Source: Novosphingobium decolorationis
Lineage (GTDB): Bacteria; Pseudomonadota; Alphaproteobacteria; Sphingomonadales; Sphingomonadaceae
Reading direction: 5' to 3'
Length of the DNA stretch: 64,000 nucleotides
Assembly (NCBI RefSeq): GCF_018417475.1
Contig: NZ_CP054856.1
Location: 1,217,001 to 1,281,000 of the forward strand
The position numbers and the translations under genes were made by a program. The notes under the pieces are model-generated. The model ran no database searches and was not told where the DNA came from. It saw nothing but the letters and a program-made list of their open reading frames with translations. Below, one piece after another: positions 12,801-19,749 of this stretch. The stretch's first letter is position 1; the number at the start of each line of letters is the position of its first letter.

Positions 12801-13510
12801 TAGTCCTCGGCCGCCTTGGCCGTGACCGCGGCCTCACCCAGCATGTCGTAGCTGTAGCGGAAGCCCTTGGCTTCGAGCTCCCTGGCGCGCTTGATCGCCT
12901 TGGCGATGGTCTGCCCGGTGACGAACTGCTCCCCCATCATGCGCATGGCGATGTCGACACCGCGACGCACGACCGGCTCACCGGCGCGGCCGATCAGGCG
13001 GTTGAGCGCACGGCCAAGGCCCTGGTCATCAACGCTGCCGTCGATCCCGCCATAGAGCTTGCCCGCCACGACCAGCCCCCAGGTTGCCGCGTTGACGAAG
13101 AGCGAACGATCCCCGCCCATATGCTCGTGCCACTGGCCCTTGCCGATCTTGTCGCGGATCAGAGCGTCGCGCGTGTCGTCGTCGGGAATGCGCAGCAGCG
13201 CTTCGGCCAGACACATCAGCGCCACGCCCTCCAAGCTGGAGAGCGAGTACTCGTACATCAGCGCGTCGACGCCGCCCAGCTTGGCCTGCTGCTTCTGCTT
13301 GGCGCGCAGCATCTCAACCAGGTCGGCCGCGGTCTTGCGGATGGAATCGCGCATTTCACCGGGGAAGCTCGCCGCCTCGATCAAGGGGGCCATCGCTTCG
13401 CCCTCCTCGCGTCGGCAGGCTCCGGTGACCGCACGTCGCAAGGCGCTGGGCTCGCGCACGGGTGGGGCGAAGGAGGCGAAGGGCGTGTGCTTGGTTTGTG
13501 TCGCGGTCAT
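9872..13510 (-). CDS. putA: Bifunctional proline dehydrogenase / P5C dehydrogenase
   Basis: A 1212-residue protein oxidising proline to glutamate in two steps with FAD and NAD. The proline dehydrogenase barrel is seen in GISIKLSALHPRY and RLVKGAYWDAEIKRAQ near residue 370. The aldehyde dehydrogenase domain follows with PLGPVVCISPWNFPMAIFTGQ, IAETGGQNAMIVDS and the catalytic cysteine 839 in SAGQRCSALR. About 180 residues follow the dehydrogenase domain, as in long PutA forms with an extra C-terminal ALDH-like domain. There is no N-terminal ribbon-helix-helix DNA-binding domain, so PutA is not its own repressor here; control probably falls to the divergent Lrp-type gene. Confidence 0.97.
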   Translation of the reverse strand: MTATQTKHTPFASFAPPVREPSALRRAVTGACRREEGEAMAPLIEAASFPGEMRDSIRKTAADLVEMLRAKQKQQAKLGGVDALMYEYSLSSLEGVALMCLAEALLRIPDDDTRDALIRDKIGKGQWHEHMGGDRSLFVNAATWGLVVAGKLYGGIDGSVDDQGLGRALNRLIGRAGEPVVRRGVDIAMRMMGEQFVTGQTIAKAIKRARELEAKGFRYSYDMLGEAAVTAKAAEDYYEDYENAIHAIGAAGKGKGVYKGPGISIKLSALHPRYMRTKAGRAVDELLPRVKELALLAKGYDIGFNIDAEEADRLELSMDLLESLALDKDLAGWNGLGFVVQAYGKRCPQVIDWLIDLGKRADRRIMVRLVKGAYWDAEIKRAQVDGQSDFPVFTRKRHTDVAYIASARKLLAAPDEIYPQFATHNAQTLSTIYHMANPETFTVEQYEFQCLHGMGEALYSHVVSKDNLARPCRIYAPVGTHETLLAYLVRRLLENGANSSFVNRIADPKVDVATLVDDPVESLLELDDPAGKHDKIDLPSEIYPDRANSAGLDLADDAVLADLTIKLAGTVSHPWQAAADGAEGEGKDVINPADHDDVVGTVIETPAEMAEAAMKRAAASEWANTPVAERAAILERAAKVMQDEMPVLMGLAMREAGKSAANAIAEVREAIDFLHYYALQSRQTFGAAQVPLGPVVCISPWNFPMAIFTGQVAAALVAGNTVLAKPAEETPLIAAEAVRILHQAGIPGDALQLLPGDGSIGAALIEQPQVAGVMFTGSTEVARLIQKQLSSRLSDDGHPIPLIAETGGQNAMIVDSTSLAEQVVGDVIISAFDSAGQRCSALRILCLQDEIASNTLNMLKGALAELEVGNPDRLSVDVGPVITQEARDKINEHIETMRSRGHTIHQVDLGEDCAKGTYVAPTIIEIDSVEDVEQEVFGPVLHVLRFKRRNLDALIDSINATGYGLTFGLHTRMDGTVAHVLSRIRTGNRYVNRNQVGAIVGVQPFGGRGMSGTGPKAGGPLYLGRLVRQAPLVLPPSGVRMPLVDEFVGWLAKKEWFEGAAQARAIHTASRLGVQMELPGPVGERNEYALHPRGRILLRPKTRSGLVRMMALVLATGNTASVEGMDLPEGLPDSIAAAFKPEPDEPLAVCLVEGGKDALLKACADMAERPGPIVPVHAAGRPGPGLAWLLEEVSVSINTTAAGGNASLMMID

Positions 13511-13536
13511 GATCCCAGATTATCTTTTTTGCAGTT

Positions 13537-13588
13537 GGCAGTCTGCCTTTTCGGCGTCTATTTCCAAAGCGTCTGGGCTAAAGTTTAG
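13537..13588. promoter_or_regulatory. putA/putR intergenic region with two palindromes
   Basis: The 98-bp divergent gap holds GGCAG-T-CTGCC (13537-13547) and CTAAA-G-TTTAG (13578-13588), each a perfect 5+1+5 palindrome. Lrp-family regulators bind short dyads of this sort in several copies. Assignment as operator sites is inference from position. Confidence 0.5.
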
Positions 13589-13608
13589 TTTCATCTTGGG
13601 CGATTTGG

Positions 13609-14079
13609 ATGGTCAGAAAAACGTTTGCAGGCGATTTGGATGAGGTGGATCGCCGGATTATCTCGGTATTGCGTGCAGATGGGCGCAAAACCGTCACCGA
13701 TCTGGCGCGCGAGGTCGGCATCTCGAAAACGCCCTGCCAGATCCGCATGCGACGCCTGATCGACAGCGGTGTGATTCGCGGCTTCCAGGCCGTCGTCGAT
13801 CCCGCGACCCTGGGCCTCGATCACATCGCCTTTGTCGAGATCGGCCTTGCCAGCACGCACGAGAAGGCGCTCACGGACTTCAACGAGGCGGTGCGGCGTA
13901 TCCCTGAGGTGGAGGAGTGCCACATGATCGCGGGCAGCTTCGACTACCTGCTCAAGGTGCGCACGCTCGACATGCGCCGCTATCGCAAGGTCATGGGCGA
14001 GAAGATCACCAATCTCCCCCACGTGGCGACGACCTCGACCTTCGTGGTCATGGAAGCGGTAAAGGAAGTGCACGGGTAG
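13609..14079 (+). CDS. putR: Lrp/AsnC-family regulator, probable proline-responsive activator of putA
   Basis: A 156-residue Lrp-type regulator. The helix-turn-helix is seen in RTVTDLAREVGISKTPCQIRMRRLIDSGVIRGF-type sequence near residues 27-58 (here K-T-V-T). The RAM effector domain follows, ending in VATTSTFVVMEAVKEVHG. It is divergent from putA across 98 bp, the same arrangement as the PutR/BkdR-type activators of proline catabolism in alphaproteobacteria. It likely senses proline and switches on putA. Confidence 0.9.
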   Translation: MVRKTFAGDLDEVDRRIISVLRADGRKTVTDLAREVGISKTPCQIRMRRLIDSGVIRGFQAVVDPATLGLDHIAFVEIGLASTHEKALTDFNEAVRRIPEVEECHMIAGSFDYLLKVRTLDMRRYRKVMGEKITNLPHVATTSTFVVMEAVKEVHG

Positions 14080-14652
14080 CCCACACCCCCCTGTGCGCGA
14101 ATCGGGTCCGCCTGCGCACGTCTCCTGCGGCCAGACACGCGCCACCCCAGGTCCCGGCAGCGCCAAACGCCTGCCCGAGAGCACGCGCGCGTGTCTCGGC
14201 GGCGATCATACCCCCCCTGCCGCGCGCCCATGCGGGAAAGCGCGGGGAAACCCCTTCCCATCACGCCCTGCCCCGAACCAATGCTGCACCCCGGCATGGA
14301 TGAAGCGTGCCGCAACCTGCCACAGCGCAATGAATAAACAGGCTGTATCTTCATCGAACACTCGCATCGCAGCGAATACTATTGAACACACTACAAATCA
14401 TACAAATTCACCCGATCCGCGCACGCAACCTAAATGCAACGGGACCACTTCGGACAGCTTGGGGTTCTTTTAAAAGACCGTATCTGCTAGGGGCGCGGTC
14501 CGCATTAGGAGGAACCAGCCAGAGAACCGACACCACGGTCGGCGGACGGGAAGAGAATTATCCTTGCAGGCAGGACCAGACCGCCGGGCCACCCAGGTGG
14601 TCCCCACCCGCGCCCGCACCGGCGCATCCTTGCACGCGCAGCCCGCGCGCTT
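14080..14652 (+). other. Long non-coding stretch before the symporter operon
   Basis: No convincing gene is seen in this 573-bp stretch. The right half (about 14330-14480) is clearly AT-richer than its surroundings and contains the 12-bp palindrome TCTTTTAAAAGA (14466-14477). A strong Shine-Dalgarno-like TAGGAGGAA lies at 14506-14514, but no ATG, GTG or TTG follows within 15 bases in any frame. An open frame with ATG at 14382 crosses the region but has shadow-like arginine/alanine-rich composition and was rejected. Confidence 0.5.
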
Positions 14653-15087
14653 CTGACGCGGATCGGCACGCTCGCGCTCGCGCTCGCGCTCGCCCTCTCC
14701 GCCACGTCGGCGATCTCGGCCGACGCGCACGACGAGACGCCCGCCTTCACGCACGAAGAGGCACTGACCAGCGACAACGGCTATACCACGCTGGAATGGG
14801 ACGCCGTGCGCCCGGTGGTGGTGCGGCAAGGCTCCACCCCGGCCATGAGCGCAGCCCGCACCATCTTCGAAGGAACGGGCACGCGCCTCTTCGTCAGCGG
14901 ACTGACGGATGGCGACTACTATTTCACGATCGCCGATGCCGCAGCGGGGGCCCCGCCCTCGCCGCCGCTGCACCTTGCGGTCATGCACCAGTCGCTCTCC
15001 CGCGCGCTCTGGCTGACGGCTCTGGGCGCGCTGGTCTTCGCCGCCACCGTCTTCGTCATTCTCCGCGGGGCCTGCCGTGAGCGTTGA
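14653..15087 (+). CDS. Signal-peptide membrane-anchored protein of the symporter operon, start unresolved
   Basis: About 144 residues: a signal-like TRIGTLALALALALSATSAISADA, a globular region (GYTTLEWDA, RLFVSGLTDGDYYFTIADAA) and one C-terminal membrane helix (ALWLTALGALVFAATVFVIL). The middle resembles a fibronectin-III-like beta domain facing the periplasm. No family was recognised with certainty. The frame is open back to 14509 but holds no ATG, GTG or TTG before GTG 14806, which would remove the signal peptide. The CTG at 14653 is offered because it would give a compact signal peptide; a lost start codon is the alternative. It overlaps the symporter gene by 11 bp, so the two are coupled. 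Confidence 0.55.
   Translation: MTRIGTLALALALALSATSAISADAHDETPAFTHEEALTSDNGYTTLEWDAVRPVVVRQGSTPAMSAARTIFEGTGTRLFVSGLTDGDYYFTIADAAAGAPPSPPLHLAVMHQSLSRALWLTALGALVFAATVFVILRGACRER
14671..14694 (+). repeat. Hexanucleotide repeat encoding Leu-Ala in a signal peptide
   Basis: CTCGCG is repeated three times followed by CTCGCC. The unit is six bases, so copy changes would lengthen or shorten the hydrophobic core of the signal peptide by Leu-Ala pairs without shifting frame. Confidence 0.65.
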
Positions 15088-16501
15088 ACAGGCCCTTCTT
15101 CCGCCCTGGCTTGGCTGGACGCTGCTGCTGGGCTTCTCGGTGCTGTGGATCGGGCTTGGCATCTACTGGGGGCGGCGCAACACGAGCTTCGAGGACCATG
15201 CCCTGGCCGGGCGCAACATCGGCCTTGCGCTCGGTTCGGCGACGGCGGCGGCGACCTGGATCACCTCGAACACGACCATGCTCGCCCCGCAGATGGCGCT
15301 GCAGCTGGGCGTATGGGGGATGCTCGCCTATTCGACCGCCTCGCTTGGCCTGTTCCTCTTCGCGCCGATGGCCACACGCATCCGCCAGCTCATGCCGACA
15401 GGCTACACCAGCGGCGACTTCTTCCGCCTGCGCTATGGCCGCGTGGCCTGGGGCATCTTCCTCGCCTTCACGCTGTTCTATTCGCTCACCTGGCTGGTCT
15501 CGATGGCGATGGCGGGCGGCATCCTCCTCAACACGCTTTCGGGCATTCCCTATGGCTGGGGGATGAGCGTGATCCTGGCCGTGTGCGTGGCCTACACGAT
15601 GCGCGGCGGGCTGGGCGCGGTCATCGGCACCGACTTCATCCAGAGCCTCATCATCATCATCGGCATCGTCGTGGTCGGCATCGCGGTCCTCGCCCATGTC
15701 GGGGTGGACGAGATCCACGCCAACCTCGCGCGCGAGCGGCCCGAGCTTCTCAATGTCCTGTTCCCGGCCGCCCTCATGGCGATCTTCAACAACCTGCTCT
15801 TCGGCCTTGGCGAGGTGTTCCACAACAACGTGTGGTGGAGCCGCGCCTTCGCCTTTCGCGAGGGCGTTGCGGGCAAGGCCTTCGCGCTGGGCGGCCTGAT
15901 CTGGTTTCCCATTCCCTTTGCCGCCGGCTTCATCGCGCTGGCTTCGGGCGCGCTCGACGTGCCTGTCCCCAGCGCCGACATGGTCGGTCCGCTGGTGGTG
16001 GCCAAGGTGCTGGGCATCGGCGGCGCGGTGGGCATCTTCGTCATCGTCTTCTGCTCGCTCGCCTCCTCGATCGACAGCCTGCTGGCGGCCACCTCGGACC
16101 TTCTTACCGAGGACGTCTACCGCCGCCTCCTGCGCCCCTCGGCCAGCCCGGAGACGCTCAAGGCCACCGCGCAGTGGATCACGCTGGGCCTGGGCCTCTT
16201 CACCTGGCTGGTCTGCCTGCCACGCATCGGCACGCTCGCCTCGGTGCTGTTCTTCGCAGGACCGCTGGTGGGCGCGATGATCTGGCCCATCGTCACCGGC
16301 CTCTACTGGCGCCGCGCCAGCACAACAGGCGCGGTGGGCGGCATGCTGCTGGGCGCCGGTGTCGGCCTCATCAGCTACTTCGCCATCGGTTTCTACGTCG
16401 CCTCGCTCGTTGCCACGGCCGTCTCGATGGTCTGGGTGCTCGCCTGCGCGCTTCTGTCCCGCTCCCGCTTCGACTGGAGCCAACTGCGAGAGGCCTCCTG
16501 A
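15077..16501 (+). CDS. Sodium:solute symporter family protein
   Basis: A 474-residue inner-membrane carrier of the SSS family, which drives solute uptake with sodium. Thirteen or so hydrophobic segments are seen. Diagnostic stretches include SFEDHALAGRNIGLALGSATAAATWITSNT, MPTGYTSGDFFRLRYGR and IVFCSLASSIDSLLAATSDLLTEDVYRR, the last being the sodium-site helix. It resembles urea/amino-acid type members, but the substrate cannot be fixed from sequence. It starts at GTG 15077 inside the upstream gene and its stop shares one base with the next start. Linkage to carbamoyltransferase and asparagine synthetase genes suggests a nitrogen-rich substrate. Confidence 0.92.
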   Translation: MSVEQALLPPWLGWTLLLGFSVLWIGLGIYWGRRNTSFEDHALAGRNIGLALGSATAAATWITSNTTMLAPQMALQLGVWGMLAYSTASLGLFLFAPMATRIRQLMPTGYTSGDFFRLRYGRVAWGIFLAFTLFYSLTWLVSMAMAGGILLNTLSGIPYGWGMSVILAVCVAYTMRGGLGAVIGTDFIQSLIIIIGIVVVGIAVLAHVGVDEIHANLARERPELLNVLFPAALMAIFNNLLFGLGEVFHNNVWWSRAFAFREGVAGKAFALGGLIWFPIPFAAGFIALASGALDVPVPSADMVGPLVVAKVLGIGGAVGIFVIVFCSLASSIDSLLAATSDLLTEDVYRRLLRPSASPETLKATAQWITLGLGLFTWLVCLPRIGTLASVLFFAGPLVGAMIWPIVTGLYWRRASTTGAVGGMLLGAGVGLISYFAIGFYVASLVATAVSMVWVLACALLSRSRFDWSQLREAS

Positions 16502-16623
16502 TGACCTTCTCAAGTTCCTTCCTTGCCCTGCTGGTCTACGGATCGCTGGGCTGGTGCATGTTCACCGCGCTCGGCCTCGCCGCCCTGCTCATCCGCGACA
16601 TCCGGCGCGGAGAGATCTGGTGA
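16501..16623 (+). CDS. 40-residue single-helix membrane protein
   Basis: A short frame starting at ATG 16501, which shares its A with the symporter stop. The protein has one hydrophobic helix (residues ~7-30, LALLVYGSLGWCMFTALGLAALLI) followed by basic RDIRRGEIW. It ends by overlapping the next gene (GTGA). The perfect coupling on both sides argues that it is real. A small helper subunit of the symporter is likely; no family is recognised. Confidence 0.75.
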   Translation: MTFSSSFLALLVYGSLGWCMFTALGLAALLIRDIRRGEIW

Positions 16624-17741
16624 GCCGCGACGTGTCCCCTGCCTCGCACGTCTGCCACGCGCCGGTCATCGTCAAGCGCCCGGGCAAGATCGGCAATTGC
16701 CCCAACCCGGCCGACTACATCGCCAACGCCCCACAGATCCGCCGCGCCGTGCTCGACCGGCTGCGCGGGCAGTCGGTCCTTTCCGCCGCGCTGTTCGACA
16801 AGGACCTCCTGACCGAACTGGCGAAGTTCGCCGCCTACCTCCAGCTCAAGCGCTTCGAGGTGGAAACGGCGATGAGCGACAAGATCATGGCCGCCGCCTT
16901 CTTCGAGCCCTCCACCCGCACGCGGCTCTCGTTCGAGAGCGCGATGCTGCATCTGGGCGGCAAGACGATCAGCGTGGCCGATGGCAAGACGACCGGCGTC
17001 GCCAAGGGCGAATCCATGCGCGACATCGGGCAGATGTTCAATTCCTACGCCGATGTCGTGGTGGTGCGCCACACCGAGCAGGCCGCCCTCTCCGACATGT
17101 GCGAGTACCTGCGCGTGCCGCTCATCAACGGGGGCAACGGTTCGGACGAGCACCCCACGCAAGCGCTGGCCGACTGGTACGCGCTCCTCAAATGGCGCCC
17201 CGAGATCACCTTCGGCCGCCTGCCCGAGGAATTCCGCCTCAACATCGGCATCATCGGCACGCCGGGCAACATGCGCACGGTCAAGAGCTTCCTGATGCTC
17301 GCCCTGCTCTTCCACGAGAACATCAACCGCATCACCATCTTCTCCGAGATGGCCGATCCCTTGGGCGAGGAACTGCGCGAGCTGACCAAGAACAGCCCGA
17401 TCACCATCGGCTTCTCGCAGAGCCTGACGCAAAATCTCGAATATCTCGACGTCATCTACATGAACGCAATCGCCTATATCGGCGATGGCTACCGCTTCTT
17501 CGCCGACGCCTTCTCGCTCTCGTCCGAAAGCCGGATCAAGCCCGACACGGTGATCCTTCACCCGCTGGCCCGCGGGCTCGAGCTCGACGTCAGCCTCGAT
17601 GACAGCCCCCACAACCTCTACTTCAACCAGGCCGATGGTGCGGTGTGGATCCGCCAGGCGCTGCTCCTCGCGATCTTCGGGCGGGTGACCGACGTGGTGC
17701 CCCCCGACATGCTCGACGACGAGCCCCTCCCCAGCGCCTGA
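16620..17741 (+). CDS. Aspartate carbamoyltransferase paralogue
   Basis: A 373-residue member of the aspartate/ornithine carbamoyltransferase family. The carbamoyl-phosphate motif EPSTRTRLSFE is near residue 97, followed by a VAKGESMRDIGQMFNSYADVVVVRH stretch like the ATCase 80s loop. GSDEHPTQALADW is near 178. The second-substrate loop reads HPLAR (314-318), where ATCases have HPLPR; the cis-proline is replaced by alanine. It is longer than PyrB (about 310) by an N-terminal extension and inserts. The start is GTG 16620, overlapping the 40-residue gene. It is not in a pyr operon but in one with a symporter and asparagine synthetase, so it is probably not the housekeeping enzyme. The acceptor is unknown. 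Confidence 0.88.
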   Translation: MSRDVSPASHVCHAPVIVKRPGKIGNCPNPADYIANAPQIRRAVLDRLRGQSVLSAALFDKDLLTELAKFAAYLQLKRFEVETAMSDKIMAAAFFEPSTRTRLSFESAMLHLGGKTISVADGKTTGVAKGESMRDIGQMFNSYADVVVVRHTEQAALSDMCEYLRVPLINGGNGSDEHPTQALADWYALLKWRPEITFGRLPEEFRLNIGIIGTPGNMRTVKSFLMLALLFHENINRITIFSEMADPLGEELRELTKNSPITIGFSQSLTQNLEYLDVIYMNAIAYIGDGYRFFADAFSLSSESRIKPDTVILHPLARGLELDVSLDDSPHNLYFNQADGAVWIRQALLLAIFGRVTDVVPPDMLDDEPLPSA

Positions 17742-17799
17742 ATGCCCAGCGCCTGAGCGCCCCGCCCCAGCCAACACCCAACCCAAGGAAACACCCGAT

Positions 17800-19743
17800 A
17801 TGTGCGGCATTGCCGGTCTCTGGACCCCAGCGGGCCATGACCAAGACACGCCCCGCCACGCCGAGGCGATGGCCGACCAGCTGGAACATCGCGGGCCCGA
17901 CGGGCGCGGCTTCCATTTCGATCCGGCAAACGGCCTTGCCATGGCGCACACGCGGCTCTCGATCATCGGCCTCAACGCCGGGGACCAGCCGCTCCATGGT
18001 CGCAGCGACGATGGCACGGGCGGGCTCGTCGCCTCGGTCAACGGCGAGTTCTACGACTACAAGCGCCTGCGCGGCCTGCTGCGCACCGACGGCTTCCAGT
18101 TCTCGACCAGGTCCGACAGCGAGATCGCGCTGAAACTCTACGCCAAGCATGGCCTCGATTTCGTCGAGCACCTGCGCGGCGAATTTGCCTTTGCCCTGTT
18201 CGACGAGGAGAGGCAGCCCCTGATCCTGGTGCGCGACCGCTTCGGCATCCGTCCCCTCTTCGTCCACCACGGGCCGCGCGGGGTCATCTGGGGCAGCGAG
18301 ATCAAGGCCCTGCTCGCCCATCCGGACGTGCCCCGCGATGTCTGCCCCCGGGCCCAGCTGCACCAGATGATGCAGGTCATGGTGCCGGGCATGACGCTCT
18401 ATCAGGGCATCGAGGCGGTAAAGCCGGGCACGATGCTCATCATCGAGAAGGCAGGCGATAGCGTGTCGGTGCGCGAGGAGCGCTACTGGGACGCCAATTT
18501 CCCGCGCGAGGGAGAGCACGACATCAAGAGCGATGACGACCACATCGAGGCGGTGCGCGCCGCCCTGGTCGAATCGATCACCTTCCGGCTCGAGGCCGAC
18601 GTTCCGGTCGCCTGCTACCTATCCGGGGGGATCGACAGCTGTTCGATCCTGGGCATGGCCGCCGCGATCCAGCAGTCGCCGGTCAAGGCCTTCACCATCT
18701 CCTTCGACGATGCCCGCTACGACGAGGCCCATATCGCGACGGAAATGGCGCAGATGGCCGGCGCCGACCAGGACATCCTGAAGCTCAAGGCCGAGGACCT
18801 CTACGGCTCCAACTTCGAGAACGCGATCCGCTATTCCGAGCGGACCTTCTACAACACGCTGGGCGTCGCCAAGATGCTAATGAGCAAGCACGTGCGCGAG
18901 GTCGGCTACAAGGTCGTCATCACCGGCGAGGGATCGGACGAGCTGTTCGGCGGCTATGCCCAGTTCAAGGCCGACCTGTTCCTGCACGATCCCGAATACG
19001 CGGCCACTCCGGCGGCGCAGGAAATGCGGGAGAGGAACGCGCTGTTCTCGGGCTCGGTGCTCGCCGAGGAGGCGATCAGCCACCCCGCCTTCGAGGATGT
19101 CATGGGCTTCACCCCCAGCTGGATCCAGCCCTGGATGCTCACCCTCGAACGCGTAAAGCCGCTGCTGTCCGAAGAGTTCAAGGCGAAGCTGGGCGACTAT
19201 GACCCCATCGCCGCCATCGCCCACAGCCTCGACCCGGCCATGCTGGAAGGCCGCCATGTCCTCGACAAGGTGCAGTACTCGTGGATCAAGACGATGCTGG
19301 AGGGGCAGATCCTCAACTGGGGCGGGGACCGCGTCGACATGGCCAACAGCCTCGAAAGCCGCCCGGCCTTCCTCGACCACCACGTCGCCGAACTTGCCAT
19401 GCGCATCCCCCCGCAGGTGCGCGTGCGCGGCGGCGTCGAGAAGTGGGTGGTGCGTGAAGCCATGAAGCACGTGCTCCCACGCGTCCTTTACGAGCGCGAG
19501 AAGTTCGCCTTCATGGCGCCACCCGCGCACACCGATGCGAAGAAAACCGCCGAGATCGACAAGCTGATCGCGCGCTGGCTATCGCCCGAGCGCCTGGCCG
19601 CCAAGGGCCTGTTCGATCCGGCAAAGCTGGGCGCGGCCATCGCGGACTACCGCGCCTCGGACGACCACGCGCAGAACACGCGCATGGACATCATCCTCAA
19701 CCACGCCATCGGCCTGCACGCCGTGGAAGAGCTTCTGGTTTAG
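17800..19743 (+). CDS. asnB: Asparagine synthetase, glutamine-hydrolysing
   Basis: A 647-residue class-II glutamine amidotransferase. Cys2 of MCGIAGLW is the glutaminase nucleophile after Met removal. EHRGPDGRG, the SVNGEFYDYKRLR glutamine pocket and FALFDEERQPLILVRDRFGIRPLF are present. The synthetase domain has the ATP-binding SGGIDS and later GEGSDELFGGYAQFK. The long C-terminal part (DRVDMANSLESRPAFLDHHVAELAMRIPP) matches the AsnB-like group. A ribosome-binding site AAGGAAA precedes the start. It lies 58 bp after the carbamoyltransferase, so the two are probably co-transcribed. Aspartate would be a shared substrate if both enzymes keep their parental specificity. Confidence 0.93.
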   Translation: MCGIAGLWTPAGHDQDTPRHAEAMADQLEHRGPDGRGFHFDPANGLAMAHTRLSIIGLNAGDQPLHGRSDDGTGGLVASVNGEFYDYKRLRGLLRTDGFQFSTRSDSEIALKLYAKHGLDFVEHLRGEFAFALFDEERQPLILVRDRFGIRPLFVHHGPRGVIWGSEIKALLAHPDVPRDVCPRAQLHQMMQVMVPGMTLYQGIEAVKPGTMLIIEKAGDSVSVREERYWDANFPREGEHDIKSDDDHIEAVRAALVESITFRLEADVPVACYLSGGIDSCSILGMAAAIQQSPVKAFTISFDDARYDEAHIATEMAQMAGADQDILKLKAEDLYGSNFENAIRYSERTFYNTLGVAKMLMSKHVREVGYKVVITGEGSDELFGGYAQFKADLFLHDPEYAATPAAQEMRERNALFSGSVLAEEAISHPAFEDVMGFTPSWIQPWMLTLERVKPLLSEEFKAKLGDYDPIAAIAHSLDPAMLEGRHVLDKVQYSWIKTMLEGQILNWGGDRVDMANSLESRPAFLDHHVAELAMRIPPQVRVRGGVEKWVVREAMKHVLPRVLYEREKFAFMAPPAHTDAKKTAEIDKLIARWLSPERLAAKGLFDPAKLGAAIADYRASDDHAQNTRMDIILNHAIGLHAVEELLV

Positions 19744-19749
19744 GCGTCC

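Noticed and set aside
9980..13588. A 1202-residue open frame antisense to putA
   Set aside because: It is a mirror frame of a GC-rich gene with strong codon bias. Its product is His/Arg/Asp-rich with no domain, and putA is unmistakable.
14382..15080. Open frame with an ATG running through the non-coding stretch and the signal-peptide gene
   Set aside because: Arg/Ala/Pro-rich product without features, while the overlapping frame encodes a signal peptide, a domain and a membrane helix.
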